The translations under genes and the position numbers were made by a program. The notes beneath the pieces were generated by a model, which searched no databases, had not been told where the DNA came from, and saw only the letters and a program-made list of their open reading frames with translations. A DNA stretch of 64,000 nt. Source: Oceanobacter mangrovi (lineage in GTDB: Bacteria > Pseudomonadota > Gammaproteobacteria > Pseudomonadales > Oceanobacteraceae). This document shows, piece after piece, positions 27,473 to 36,074 of this stretch (position 1 is the stretch's first letter; each line of letters starts with the position of its first letter). The DNA is taken from NCBI RefSeq assembly GCF_019740315.1, contig NZ_JAHXZR010000001.1, positions 62,001-126,000 on the forward strand. Reading direction: 5' to 3'.

Positions 27473-29392
27473 ATGCGTAGACAGGGAATTCTTGTCCTTG
27501 GCCTGGCGGCAGCTGTAATGACCGCCTCCGCCAGCGGCGATACAGGAAATGGCATTCTTGATCGCTTGTCAGCCACTCAGCCACAACCGGCCAGAGGGGC
27601 TGAGTTGCTTGATTATGAACTGGCCAAACGGGTTTATTTCTATCGTTTTATGACCGGCCAGCCACTCGACGCCATTTCCGGCAGCGACAGCGGTCAGGTA
27701 CTGGCGGATGACGATGTCTCCTACACCTTGCCAGAAGGCTTTCTTGATGTAGGCATGGAGCAGTTTGCTGCAGCCATGCTGGCAGATTCCCGTCTCAACA
27801 AGATGGAAGGCCTGGGTGACTCCTGGCTGATGCTGGCCAAGCGTGCCAGTGAACAAAATCACTGGAGCCTGGCTGGTCAGCTGGTTGCCCGAGCACTGGC
27901 ACCAACCGCCCACCTTACTGCCGAGTCTGTTGCTGAAGGCCATTTTATTGCAGCCACCGCAGCAGCCAATCAGAACCAGATCGAGTCGGCGACGGAGCAA
28001 TTGGCACAGATTGATACAGATTCAGACTGGTCCCATTTTGCCGCCTACAACCTGATGCTGGCCCAAATGCGCAAGGGCCTTGAATCCGCCGAGCTGCTGG
28101 CGTGGGTTGACGATTATCGCTGGGCCAATCCGGGCACCCCGGATCAAATTGCCTTCAACGACCGCCTCAATCTGACCGCTGCCAAATACGAATTGCGCAA
28201 CAAGCGTTACGACAGTGCCATTGAACTGCTGCGAGTCATATCCAAAGACAGTCCATACACCGCAGATGCCCTGCTGCAATATGGCTGGACGCTGAGCAAG
28301 CGCTGGCAATATGACCAGGCATTACAGCCCTGGCGAGTGCTGCAGGAAAACTTCGAGCCACTGGATGTCCACGTCCTGGAATCCCTGATGGCGACGTCCT
28401 ACATCGCAGAGCTGTTACAGGGCAGCGTTGAATCCTTGCCAGTTTATGAATATTCCGAGCGCCGCCTCAGCAAGGTATTACAACGTCTTGGTCAGTTGAG
28501 CCAGCCGGAACTGCTGCAAAAATGGGTCACCAGCTGGTCTGGCAACCTGATTGCCGATGACAATAACCAGCAATATCTGACCGCCACCACCGGCAGCCTG
28601 ACCGCTTCCCGTCTAAACCGCGAGCTGGAAGGCTTGCTGTCCAGCAGCGACTTTATCGAAGCACGTCAGCAACTGGCTGACATCAAGCTGTTGCAACAAT
28701 GGACAGCCACAGCGTCCAGCCGTTTGGAGAAGGTTCAGCAGCAGCGTCTGGCCAATCAGCAAAGCTGGGCCGATAGCAGCGAGCTCGACGCCATGGCAGA
28801 ACAGGTCACCGCGCTGCAGGCCAAGGTAGAACAACAGCAGCTGACAATTCAGCAACAACAGCTGGCGCTGGTACCGTTTGCCAATGCCAATGAAAATGCT
28901 CGTCTGGAAAAATTGGCCACAGTCCATGCAGCAGCCAATGGCGATACGCCACTGGAAAACCAGCTCCGCGCCCAGGCTGAATTTCTTTCGGGGGTACAGC
29001 TGTGGCAAGCCGCCAAAGCCGTTCCCGCGCGCCAATGGCAGCAGCAAAAACAGCTGCTGCAGTTGCAGGCCCAGCATCGCCAGTTACGCAACCAGCTACT
29101 GAGTCAGCGTCAATTGGCGGTCCAGAATACTGAGTTTATGGCTGAAACTGCGGAACAGGACAGCTATCTCAGCGACTACGGCAGTCGTTTGAACGATTTC
29201 CGCAGTTCCTTGGATCAGCTTGAACAGCAACAAGGCCAACAGGTTGTCGCCGTTGCCCAGCAACATCTGACGAACCTGACAGACCGCCTCAAACACTATC
29301 TGGCCACCACCCGTCTGGCTATTGCCCGTATTTATGACCAGGAATTCCGACGCAATAACGCCGCAGCAGGAGGCTCGACTGACCATGACTGA
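27473..29392 (+). CDS. Large exported helical-repeat and coiled-coil protein
   Basis: This 639-residue protein has a signal peptide (ILVLGLAAAVMTASASG). Residues of about 75-330 look like TPR-type helical hairpins (ADSRLNKMEGLGDSWLMLAK, DSAIELLRVISKDSPYTADA). From about 400 the sequence is Gln/Ala/Leu-rich coiled coil (AEQVTALQAKVEQQQLTIQQ). It is probably a periplasmic scaffold. It starts 2 bp after the previous stop and overlaps the next gene by 8 bp. I know no named family; its place suggests one of the periplasmic components of Agl/Glt-like machines. Confidence 0.5.
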   Translation: MRRQGILVLGLAAAVMTASASGDTGNGILDRLSATQPQPARGAELLDYELAKRVYFYRFMTGQPLDAISGSDSGQVLADDDVSYTLPEGFLDVGMEQFAAAMLADSRLNKMEGLGDSWLMLAKRASEQNHWSLAGQLVARALAPTAHLTAESVAEGHFIAATAAANQNQIESATEQLAQIDTDSDWSHFAAYNLMLAQMRKGLESAELLAWVDDYRWANPGTPDQIAFNDRLNLTAAKYELRNKRYDSAIELLRVISKDSPYTADALLQYGWTLSKRWQYDQALQPWRVLQENFEPLDVHVLESLMATSYIAELLQGSVESLPVYEYSERRLSKVLQRLGQLSQPELLQKWVTSWSGNLIADDNNQQYLTATTGSLTASRLNRELEGLLSSSDFIEARQQLADIKLLQQWTATASSRLEKVQQQRLANQQSWADSSELDAMAEQVTALQAKVEQQQLTIQQQQLALVPFANANENARLEKLATVHAAANGDTPLENQLRAQAEFLSGVQLWQAAKAVPARQWQQQKQLLQLQAQHRQLRNQLLSQRQLAVQNTEFMAETAEQDSYLSDYGSRLNDFRSSLDQLEQQQGQQVVAVAQQHLTNLTDRLKHYLATTRLAIARIYDQEFRRNNAAAGGSTDHD

Positions 29393-32216
29393 CCAGCGCC
29401 TTCCATTATGGTCAGCTGTGTGCACCCTCATGCTGCTGACTTCCGGCTGCGTCACCCACCAGACGGAACCCCAGAACACCATCGCCGAGATGAGTTATCA
29501 CTCATTGAAGCAACCAACCAAGGAACCGTTAATCGTCACCAGCGAAGACGTGGTCAAACGTTATCAGGCGTATCTTCAGGTCGCTCCGGATGACCAGAAA
29601 TATCTGCTGATTGCTTCCCAGCGCGTTGCAGCCCTGAGCCTCAATAGCCAGATTGCGATGATGGAAAGCGACTTCGTCAGTGAAGAAGAAAAGCAGATTT
29701 CTCCGGCCGAGCTGGCGGAATCGATTCGTTCCCTGGAAGCCAATCTGGCCGACCAGCAGTTTGGCGAAGGCAGTGACCAGATTCTGTATCAGCTGGCCAA
29801 GGCTTACAGCATTGCCGCCCAGCCAGAAGATACCGTACGGGTACTGGATAGCCTGGTTGAGCACTACCCGGATTCTGCCTATTACCTTGACGCCCAGTTC
29901 CGACTGGGCGAACTGCGATACGTAATGGGTGACTACACCGCGGCGGAAACCGCCTTTGGCGCCATTCAGGCGTACGGCAAGCCCGGCAACAAGTACTACA
30001 ACGACGCCGTCTATAAAAAAGGCTGGTCCGTATTCAAGCAAAGCCGTTACGACGACAGTCTGGATATTTTTGCCAACCTGCTGGATGAAATGTTCCCGAC
30101 TGCCGCCAGCATTGATGTCGCTTCCAGTGGCGATCTGGCAATCCTGAAAGACAGCCTCTACAACATGGCTGTTACTTTCAGCTTCCGTGGTGAGTGGGAA
30201 GAAATCGGTGATTTCTTTGACCGCCATGGCCATCGTCACTACGAATACCTGGTCTATCAGCGTCTCGCTGAAGTCTATGTCGAGCAGAAGTACTACCAGA
30301 GTGCTGCGTCGACGTTATCTGCCTTTGTTGCCCGTTATCCTGATGATGACCGTGCTCCGGCAGCCATGCAGCAGATGATTACGCTGTACAACGATGCCAA
30401 CTACCCGGTTCTCAAGCGCCAGTATGAAGGCGAATACATCGACCGTTTTGGCATCGATACGCCATATTGGCTGGCCCACAGCGACGAAGTACGGGAAACC
30501 ATCAAGGAGCCACTGGCCAGCTATCTGTTGGATCTGGCCAAGTTCAACCACGGTTGGGCCCAGCAAGCCAAAAACGACAGCGAAAAAGCTGAGCGTTATG
30601 CCCAGGCCGCCAAGTGGTATGAGATTTATATCCGCAGCGTACCCGATGCTGCCGATATTGCCGAAGCCCATTTCCTGTTGGCTGAAATCGCCTATGAGAT
30701 CGGCAACTACCCATTGGCTCGGGATCACTACGAAATCGTCGCCTACCAGTATCCGGACTATGAAAAAGCCGCCGAAGCTGGCTATGCAACCGTACTGACC
30801 TACGGCAAGTACAAGCCAACCGACGAACAGCAGGCCTACGAGTGGCGTCAGCAAGGTGCTGAAAATGCCATGCGATTTGTACGCGCTTTCCCGGATCACG
30901 AAAAACGTGGCCAGGTACTGGTTGCCACCGCCGAGCTGTTCCTGGAAGACGACAACTACGAAGAAGCGCTTGCCGTTTCCCGTATGGCCTGGGAAATTCG
31001 CGACAGCCTTTCTGCCCAGCATCGCTACGGTGCTGCGTTGGTACGAGGCCACGCCTCTTATGAGCTGGGCAATTATCAGGAGGCCGAAGAATCCCTCCGG
31101 GAAGCGCTCAAATACAACAAGATTGATCGCAAGACCCGCAAGGATCTGCGCGAAAAAGTTGCCGCTGCGATTTACAAACAGGGTGAACAGGCTCGCGAAC
31201 AGGGCAATTACGAACTGGCAGCCTCCAACTGGAACCGTATTGGCGACGTAACGCCGGGCAGTGAAAACTCGGTTGTGGCTGAATTCGACGCTGCGACCTT
31301 GTTGCTGGAAGTCAAGAAGTACGACGAAGCCGAACAGGCTTATCTGACTCTGCAGAAGAAATACCCTGACAACAAGCTCAGCAAGGATATTCCGCAGAAG
31401 CTGGTGTACATCTACGAACAGCAGGAAAAATGGGGCCCTGCCGCCAAGATCCTGACCAACGTATGGCGTACCAGTACCGATGTTAAACAGCAGCGTATTG
31501 CCTGCTTCCAGGCCGCCGAGTACTACGAAAAAGCCGGTGATCCGGAAAGTGCCATCATCATGTACAGACGTTACGCCAACAGCTATGAGAAGCCATTCGA
31601 CCCACTGGTTGAAGCACACGCCAAGCTGGAGCAACTGTACGCCGCAGAGGGTACCGAAGAAGCCATGGGCAAACGCCTCTACTGGCTCAAGAAAGTGATC
31701 CAGCTGAACAACGACGCTGGTGCCAAGGCCACGCCACGCTCGCGTTTCCTGGCAGCCGGTGCCACTTATGAACTGGCCGAAATGGCCCGCACTGACTACG
31801 AGAAGATTCCGCTCAGCCTGCCGCTGAACAAGAGTATTCCGAAGAAAAACAAGGCACTGGAAAAGGCCCAGCAAATGTATACCGATACCGTGCAGTCTGG
31901 CGTGCAGGAGTACACCACGGCCTCGACCTACCGCATTGGCCAGCTCTATACCCAGCTCAGCAAGGCTTTGCTGAACTCCGAACGGCCGGCCGGTATGGAT
32001 GATCTGGAGCTGGAAGAGTACCAATTCCTGCTGGAAGACCAGGCCTACCCGTTTGAACAGGCGGCGATGGATATCCAGATGAAAAACATCAACCGCACCT
32101 ACGACGGTATTTACGATGAATGGGTCAAGAAAAGCTTTGAAGTTATGTCAGAGCTGAAGCCAACCCAATATCGCAAGGAAGAAAAGGCACCAGGCTATGT
32201 TAGTCAGATTCGCTAG
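29385..32216 (+). CDS. Large TPR lipoprotein (GltD-like candidate)
   Basis: This 943-residue protein begins MTDQRLPLWSAVCTLMLLTS followed by Gly-Cys, a lipoprotein signal with Cys22 as the lipidated residue. The rest is a long series of TPR or related helical repeats, for example AEAHFLLAEIAYEIGNYPLA, YELGNYQEAEESLREALKYN and VKKYDEAEQAYLTLQKKYPD. Such proteins bind partners along an extended superhelix. AGGAGG lies 11 bases before the ATG. Asp at position +2 is not present (Val follows Cys), so outer-membrane sorting is likely. It overlaps the previous gene by 8 bp and the next by 20 bp. Resemblance to the big TPR protein of Glt clusters is by size and context. Confidence 0.65.
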   Translation: MTDQRLPLWSAVCTLMLLTSGCVTHQTEPQNTIAEMSYHSLKQPTKEPLIVTSEDVVKRYQAYLQVAPDDQKYLLIASQRVAALSLNSQIAMMESDFVSEEEKQISPAELAESIRSLEANLADQQFGEGSDQILYQLAKAYSIAAQPEDTVRVLDSLVEHYPDSAYYLDAQFRLGELRYVMGDYTAAETAFGAIQAYGKPGNKYYNDAVYKKGWSVFKQSRYDDSLDIFANLLDEMFPTAASIDVASSGDLAILKDSLYNMAVTFSFRGEWEEIGDFFDRHGHRHYEYLVYQRLAEVYVEQKYYQSAASTLSAFVARYPDDDRAPAAMQQMITLYNDANYPVLKRQYEGEYIDRFGIDTPYWLAHSDEVRETIKEPLASYLLDLAKFNHGWAQQAKNDSEKAERYAQAAKWYEIYIRSVPDAADIAEAHFLLAEIAYEIGNYPLARDHYEIVAYQYPDYEKAAEAGYATVLTYGKYKPTDEQQAYEWRQQGAENAMRFVRAFPDHEKRGQVLVATAELFLEDDNYEEALAVSRMAWEIRDSLSAQHRYGAALVRGHASYELGNYQEAEESLREALKYNKIDRKTRKDLREKVAAAIYKQGEQAREQGNYELAASNWNRIGDVTPGSENSVVAEFDAATLLLEVKKYDEAEQAYLTLQKKYPDNKLSKDIPQKLVYIYEQQEKWGPAAKILTNVWRTSTDVKQQRIACFQAAEYYEKAGDPESAIIMYRRYANSYEKPFDPLVEAHAKLEQLYAAEGTEEAMGKRLYWLKKVIQLNNDAGAKATPRSRFLAAGATYELAEMARTDYEKIPLSLPLNKSIPKKNKALEKAQQMYTDTVQSGVQEYTTASTYRIGQLYTQLSKALLNSERPAGMDDLELEEYQFLLEDQAYPFEQAAMDIQMKNINRTYDGIYDEWVKKSFEVMSELKPTQYRKEEKAPGYVSQIR

Positions 32217-32946
32217 TTTTATCGTCCTGCTGGCCCTTGGTGGCTGCGGTACTCTGGGAGTCAAGGACAACGAACCTGACGAAGCCCCGACCGCAGATGA
32301 GGCCAATCAGCCGGCAGAACAGGTCGAAGACCCCAATGCCGGTATTGATGCAGATACCCAGAGTATCTACAAACACGGCCTGATTTTGCTGAAAAGCAAG
32401 AATTTCAAACAGGCTGAACAGCACTGGCAAATGATGTCTGAGCGCAACCCGGATTTCCCGGGAGTATGGGTCAATCTGGCGCTGTCGCAATATCACAACG
32501 GTGAATTTGAAGCGGCCAAAGGTTCGGTCGAAACCGCCTTACAGTTGAAGCCCGGCTTTTGTCCGGCTCTGGCAACCATGGGACCGATTGCTCGCGAACT
32601 GGGTGAATTCAGCCTGGCGGAAGATAACTATAAACAGGCCATCGCCTGCTCCGGAAATAACAGCGCCGACCTTCATTACAACCTCGGCATCCTTTACGAC
32701 CTTTATATGAACGACCAGGCCCGGGCTCTGGTGCAGTACAAGGCTGCCCAGCGTGCTTATGCAGAAGACGACCCGCAACTGGATATCTGGATTACGGACC
32801 TCAGCAAACGCCTTGAGGCCAGCCAACCCCAAACTCCCCCCGCTGCTGAACCAGCTCCGGCCGAACCGGCAGAAGCAACCTCTGCGACTGACGCAGCAGC
32901 GGAATCAAGCCAGCCCGACACCGCACCTGAGGAGATTAGCGAATGA
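32197..32946 (+). CDS. TPR lipoprotein (GltE-like candidate)
   Basis: This 249-residue protein has the lipoprotein signal MLVRFASFIVLLALGGC with Cys17. After an acidic linker, TPR motifs cover about 60-190 (KHGLILLKSKNFKQAEQHWQ, PGVWVNLALSQYHNGEFEAA, NLGILYDLYMNDQARALVQY). The tail from about 205 is rich in Ala, Pro and Glu and likely disordered. It is a probable outer-membrane-anchored partner of the large TPR protein, whose gene it overlaps by 20 bp. It overlaps the next gene by 4 bp (ATGA). Confidence 0.65.
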   Translation: MLVRFASFIVLLALGGCGTLGVKDNEPDEAPTADEANQPAEQVEDPNAGIDADTQSIYKHGLILLKSKNFKQAEQHWQMMSERNPDFPGVWVNLALSQYHNGEFEAAKGSVETALQLKPGFCPALATMGPIARELGEFSLAEDNYKQAIACSGNNSADLHYNLGILYDLYMNDQARALVQYKAAQRAYAEDDPQLDIWITDLSKRLEASQPQTPPAAEPAPAEPAEATSATDAAAESSQPDTAPEEISE

Positions 32947-33251
32947 AACACCTGGCTAAATCCCTTGCCCTGCTGCTGTTGGGTTTGTCCGCCAGTAGCC
33001 ATGCTGCCGACTCCATTCAACTGGAAGGTATCGACATCATGGGCAGTGCAGAAGACGCCGGCATCCTGACGATTACTTCCTGGAAAACGCCATCCGACCA
33101 GGAAATCGAACTGGAAGCTGTTACCGGCTATGAAGAGGAACGATTTGAACCCCTGGAACCCCGCAGCTTCTATCGTGAAGTGGAATATTCACAGCGGTTC
33201 AAAACCGGCTTTGGCGACAATCTGGCCGAACAACACCAAAGCGGGAAATAG
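32943..33251 (+). CDS. Small uncharacterised exported protein
   Basis: This 102-residue protein has a signal peptide (MKHLAKSLALLLLGLSASSH, cut near 21-22). The 80-residue mature part is acidic (ADSIQLEGIDIMGSAEDAGI, EEERFEPLEPRSFYREVEYS). I recognise no family. The ATGA overlap with the TPR lipoprotein gene ties it to the same operon. The 113-bp gap that follows is the only large one inside the cluster. Confidence 0.5.
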   Translation: MKHLAKSLALLLLGLSASSHAADSIQLEGIDIMGSAEDAGILTITSWKTPSDQEIELEAVTGYEEERFEPLEPRSFYREVEYSQRFKTGFGDNLAEQHQSGK

Positions 33252-33288
33252 TCGACCAAATGCCGCATAGCTGCACGTATTTGAAACC

Positions 33289-33312
33289 TGAATCCGCTTA
33301 AATCCGGATTCA
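33289..33312 (+). promoter_or_regulatory. Hairpin in the gap before the motor genes
   Basis: TGAATCCG and CGGATTCA (33289-33296 and 33305-33312) form an 8-bp stem with an 8-base loop and no T-tract. It lies 53 bases before the ExbB-like gene and could be an attenuator, an mRNA processing site or an operator. Confidence 0.35.
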
Positions 33313-33364
33313 CAAACATTTATCAACAACTACTGATTACGCAATAACTTTTGGGGGAACTCCT

Positions 33365-34009
33365 ATGGAATCCATCGTTCGCTTCTTTCAAGAAGGTGGC
33401 GCCTTCATGTACCCGATCGCCATCGTCATGGCCATCGGTCTGGCGATTGCCATCGAACGTCTGCTGTACCTGACCAAGGAAAAGTCATCTAACCGCAAGG
33501 CTTTCGAAGAAATCCTGCCAATGCTGGAAAAACGCGATATGCGTGCAGCACTGAACTACGCCAATGAGTCCGGCACCAAGCTGGGCGACATTTTCTCCGT
33601 GGCCATTGCCCGCATTCCGGGTAGCCAGCGTCGTGAAGAAATTGAATACGCCATGGAAGAAGGTCTGATGGAAGCAGTTCCTCAACTGGAAAAACGTACC
33701 CAATACGTCTCTACCCTGGCCAACATTGCTACCCTGCTGGGTCTGTTGGGTACCATTATGGGTCTGATCGCGGCCTTTACCGCCGTAGCCAACGCTGCTC
33801 CAGCTGAAAAAGCCACCCTGCTGTCACAATCCATTTCCGTGGCCATGAACACCACGGCATTCGGTCTGATGGCGGCGATTCCATTGCTGCTGCTGCACAC
33901 CTACCTGCAAACCAAGACCAACGAAATTGTCGACAGCATCGAAATGGCTGGCGTCAAATTCCTGAACATCATCACTGAACGCAAGCCGTCCTCCACCGAC
34001 AACAAGTGA
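33365..34009 (+). CDS. MotA/TolQ/ExbB proton-channel family protein (AglR-like candidate)
   Basis: This 214-residue inner-membrane protein has the three-helix plan of TolQ/ExbB: TM1 near 15-35 (MYPIAIVMAIGLAIAIERLL), a cytoplasmic loop, TM2 near 115-138 (LATLLGLLGTIMGL-type, with LGLLGTIMGLIAAF) and TM3 near 155-178 (NTTAFGLMAAIPLLLLHTYL). The polar TM3 residues match those lining the proton path in TolQ/ExbB. It would form a pentameric stator around the ExbD-type helices. GGGGGA precedes the ATG. It lies next to two ExbD genes and an AgmX-type gene, which separates it from the tol-pal and exb-tonB loci. Confidence 0.88.
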   Translation: MESIVRFFQEGGAFMYPIAIVMAIGLAIAIERLLYLTKEKSSNRKAFEEILPMLEKRDMRAALNYANESGTKLGDIFSVAIARIPGSQRREEIEYAMEEGLMEAVPQLEKRTQYVSTLANIATLLGLLGTIMGLIAAFTAVANAAPAEKATLLSQSISVAMNTTAFGLMAAIPLLLLHTYLQTKTNEIVDSIEMAGVKFLNIITERKPSSTDNK

Positions 34010-34022
34010 GATGTAACCACCC

Positions 34023-34544
34023 ATGAGACGCCAACGTAACCAAGAAACGGCGGAGCTCAACGTTACATCCTTTATGAACCTGATGATCGTGCTGGTACCG
34101 GTACTGCTGCTGAACATGGTGTTCTCGCAGATTTCGGTTCTCGATCTCAAGTTACCCACGGGTGATTCACCCACTGTGGTGGATCCAAAAGATGTGACGC
34201 TCGAGGTCATCATCCGTAAGGACAGCCTGGAAGTGTCTTACAGCTACATGCTGCAAACCAGCGTGGTAGCCAACCTGCCGAATATCGGTGAGGAACACGA
34301 CTTCAAGGGGCTGTCTGCTGCCCTGCAGGAACTGAAGAAAGATCCGGTTTTTGCAGACAAGAGCGCAATCAACCTGCTGCCTGAGCCCGGTATTGATTAC
34401 CAGACTCTGGTCAACGTGATGGATAGCGTACGAGTTTACCCGGCTGTTGTAGTGACATCCGTGGTTGATGCCCAACTGTTCCCGGACATTTCCCTGGGTG
34501 CAGCTCCAGAAGAACAGGCGAACACAACGGAGGCTTCACAATGA
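34023..34544 (+). CDS. ExbD/TolR-like protein lacking the membrane aspartate
   Basis: This 173-residue protein has a short basic cytoplasmic start, one membrane helix (about 12-34) and a periplasmic domain, as in ExbD/TolR. The helix reads LNVTSFMNLMIVLVPVLLLN. The aspartate that carries protons in TolR (Asp23) and ExbD (Asp25) aligns with Asn19 here, coded by AAC at 34077-34079, and the preceding conserved Pro is Ser. The subunit therefore probably cannot conduct protons through this residue. It overlaps the second ExbD gene by four bases (ATGA). Confidence 0.8.
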   Translation: MRRQRNQETAELNVTSFMNLMIVLVPVLLLNMVFSQISVLDLKLPTGDSPTVVDPKDVTLEVIIRKDSLEVSYSYMLQTSVVANLPNIGEEHDFKGLSAALQELKKDPVFADKSAINLLPEPGIDYQTLVNVMDSVRVYPAVVVTSVVDAQLFPDISLGAAPEEQANTTEASQ

Positions 34545-35050
34545 AGAAGACGTCTCGTCGCGCCAAACGAATGGAGCGCAACCACAAGCGTAATCGCGGC
34601 GGCGGTACGCTGAACCTAACTGCCCTGATGGATATCTTCACCATTCTGGTGTTCTTCCTGATGGTCAACCAGAACGATGTCCGGGTTGAAGATGCCGACC
34701 AGATTGAACTGCCTGCCTCGATTGCCGAGAACATGCCGGAAGAACAACTGGTAGTGATGGTGAACAAAAACGACATCCTGGTACAGGGTCGTTCAATCAT
34801 CGCACTGGCAAACCTGAACGAAACGGACAACGAGAAAGAAGTGATTGAGCCGTTGCTGGCAGAACTGCAATACCAGGCCGAACGTGACCCGCTGTCGCCG
34901 GAAGCCCTGCAGGCCGGACGCTTCATCACCATCGTAGGCGACAAGGATACGCCGTATCAGTTGCTGAAGCGGGTCATGAGTACCTGTTCCGAAGCAACCT
35001 ACAGCAATATCTCGCTGGCGGTTAACAAAGTCGATGCGGGAGGTGCGTAA
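34541..35050 (+). CDS. ExbD/TolR-like protein with intact membrane aspartate
   Basis: This 169-residue protein has a very basic N-terminus (MKKTSRRAKRMERNHKRNRG), then the membrane helix LNLTALMDIFTILVFFLMVN with the proton-carrying Asp31. The periplasmic domain (EEQLVVMVNKNDILVQGR, ITIVGDKDTPYQLLKRVMST) has the ExbD fold pattern. GGAGG lies before the ATG. Its stop overlaps the next start (TAATG). With the ExbB-type subunit it should form the proton-driven motor. It is the active-looking member of the ExbD pair. Confidence 0.87.
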   Translation: MKKTSRRAKRMERNHKRNRGGGTLNLTALMDIFTILVFFLMVNQNDVRVEDADQIELPASIAENMPEEQLVVMVNKNDILVQGRSIIALANLNETDNEKEVIEPLLAELQYQAERDPLSPEALQAGRFITIVGDKDTPYQLLKRVMSTCSEATYSNISLAVNKVDAGGA

Positions 35051-35982
35051 TGAGTGAGCAAATCATGCGTCACCAGCCTGTGTTGCCATGGTCTGACAGC
35101 AGTGAAAAACGCTACATCCCGATTCTGGTCGGCTTGCTGCTGTTCACTGTGATTGTTGGCGTCATCATCCCGTTTATCAACGTGCCGGAACCGGACCGTA
35201 GTGAGCTGGAAAAAGTGCCGCCAACACTGGCCAAGTTGCTGGAACAGAAAAAGCCGGTACCGCCTCCTCCACCACCTCCTCCACCAAAGGAAGAGAAGAA
35301 AGAAGAGCCAAAGCCGGAAATGCCAAAACCTGAGGAAAAAACGAAACCGAAACCCAAACCGGTTCCAAAGGTAGAAGCCAAGCCAGAGGAGCGCAAGAAA
35401 GCCCAGGAAAAAGTGAAGGAAGCATTGGGTGCCGATGCACTTAACTCCCTCGCCGCACTGGCTTCTGCAATCCCGAGCGCCAAGCTGGATACCAGCAGCG
35501 CAGCCTTGAGCAACAACGGCAGTGCCGCAGTCGGTGCTGGCAGTATTGTTGACAAGAATGCCGTGGTTTCACTGGCAGGTATCGATGAATCGACCCTGAC
35601 AGCAGCTACCTCCGGCGAAGCGCTAGGTGAGCGCAGCACCACTGCGGTTGCAGTATCGGCAGAAGAGGTCCGCAAGACCAAGGAAGCCGCTACCAAGCGT
35701 ACCCAGGAAGAGCTGCGACTGGTGTTTGAATCCAACAAACAGCGTTTCTTCAGTGCCTACCGTCGCGCCCAGCGTGATGATCCGACACTGGCTGGTACCG
35801 TGGTACTCGACGTCACCATTCTGCCGAATGGTTCAGTTGAGTCCTGTGAAATCGGTAGCAGTGAGCTGAACAACGACGACCTGCACAAGCGTCTTGTGTC
35901 TTTCTGTCGCCGTATGGAGTTCAAGAACCGTCCGGAAGTGGATAAAGCCAACGTTGAATTCCCCATCAACTTTGTGCCTTGA
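35050..35982 (+). CDS. TonB-like protein with AgmX/PglI C-terminal domain (GltG-like candidate)
   Basis: This 310-residue protein has one membrane anchor near 22-44 (IPILVGLLLFTVIVGVIIPF). A Pro/Lys/Glu-rich rod follows at about 66-125, with nine consecutive prolines, like TonB. The C-terminal domain from about 215 (RLVFESNKQRFFSAYRRAQR, GTVVLDVTILPNGSVESCEI) fits the AgmX/PglI family, named for M. xanthus motility genes. It has two cysteines (ESCEIG and SFCRRM) that could pair. It probably carries motor movement across the periplasm to the TPR proteins or barrels. A strong terminator follows. Confidence 0.8.
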   Translation: MSEQIMRHQPVLPWSDSSEKRYIPILVGLLLFTVIVGVIIPFINVPEPDRSELEKVPPTLAKLLEQKKPVPPPPPPPPPKEEKKEEPKPEMPKPEEKTKPKPKPVPKVEAKPEERKKAQEKVKEALGADALNSLAALASAIPSAKLDTSSAALSNNGSAAVGAGSIVDKNAVVSLAGIDESTLTAATSGEALGERSTTAVAVSAEEVRKTKEAATKRTQEELRLVFESNKQRFFSAYRRAQRDDPTLAGTVVLDVTILPNGSVESCEIGSSELNNDDLHKRLVSFCRRMEFKNRPEVDKANVEFPINFVP

Positions 35983-35999
35983 TCCAGGCTTCGGCCAAC

Positions 36000-36029
36000 A
36001 AAAAGGGCTGCCTTCGGGCAGCCCTTTTT
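36000..36029. terminator. Bidirectional intrinsic terminator after the cluster
   Basis: A 13-bp perfect stem (36000-36012 and 36017-36029) with a TTCG loop, GC core and flanking A and T runs lies between the AgmX-type gene and convergent parE. Confidence 0.93.
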
Positions 36030-36074
36030 GTTTTTCAGCGTTAGTTAAACCTGCCGCTGGCAGGCTTCGGATTA

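Noticed and set aside
30315-32024. 569-codon open frame antisense to the large TPR lipoprotein gene
   Set aside because: Antisense shadow of a strongly supported gene; no signal, domain or start site of its own.
35112-35738. 208-codon serine/glycine-rich frame antisense to the AgmX-type gene
   Set aside because: Low-complexity composition arises from the proline/lysine-rich coding strand; not a gene.
33365-35982. Standard tolQRA or exbBD-tonB locus
   Set aside because: Two ExbD copies, an AgmX/PglI C-terminal domain instead of a TonB or TolA C-terminus, no tolB/pal, and linked TPR and barrel genes point to another system.
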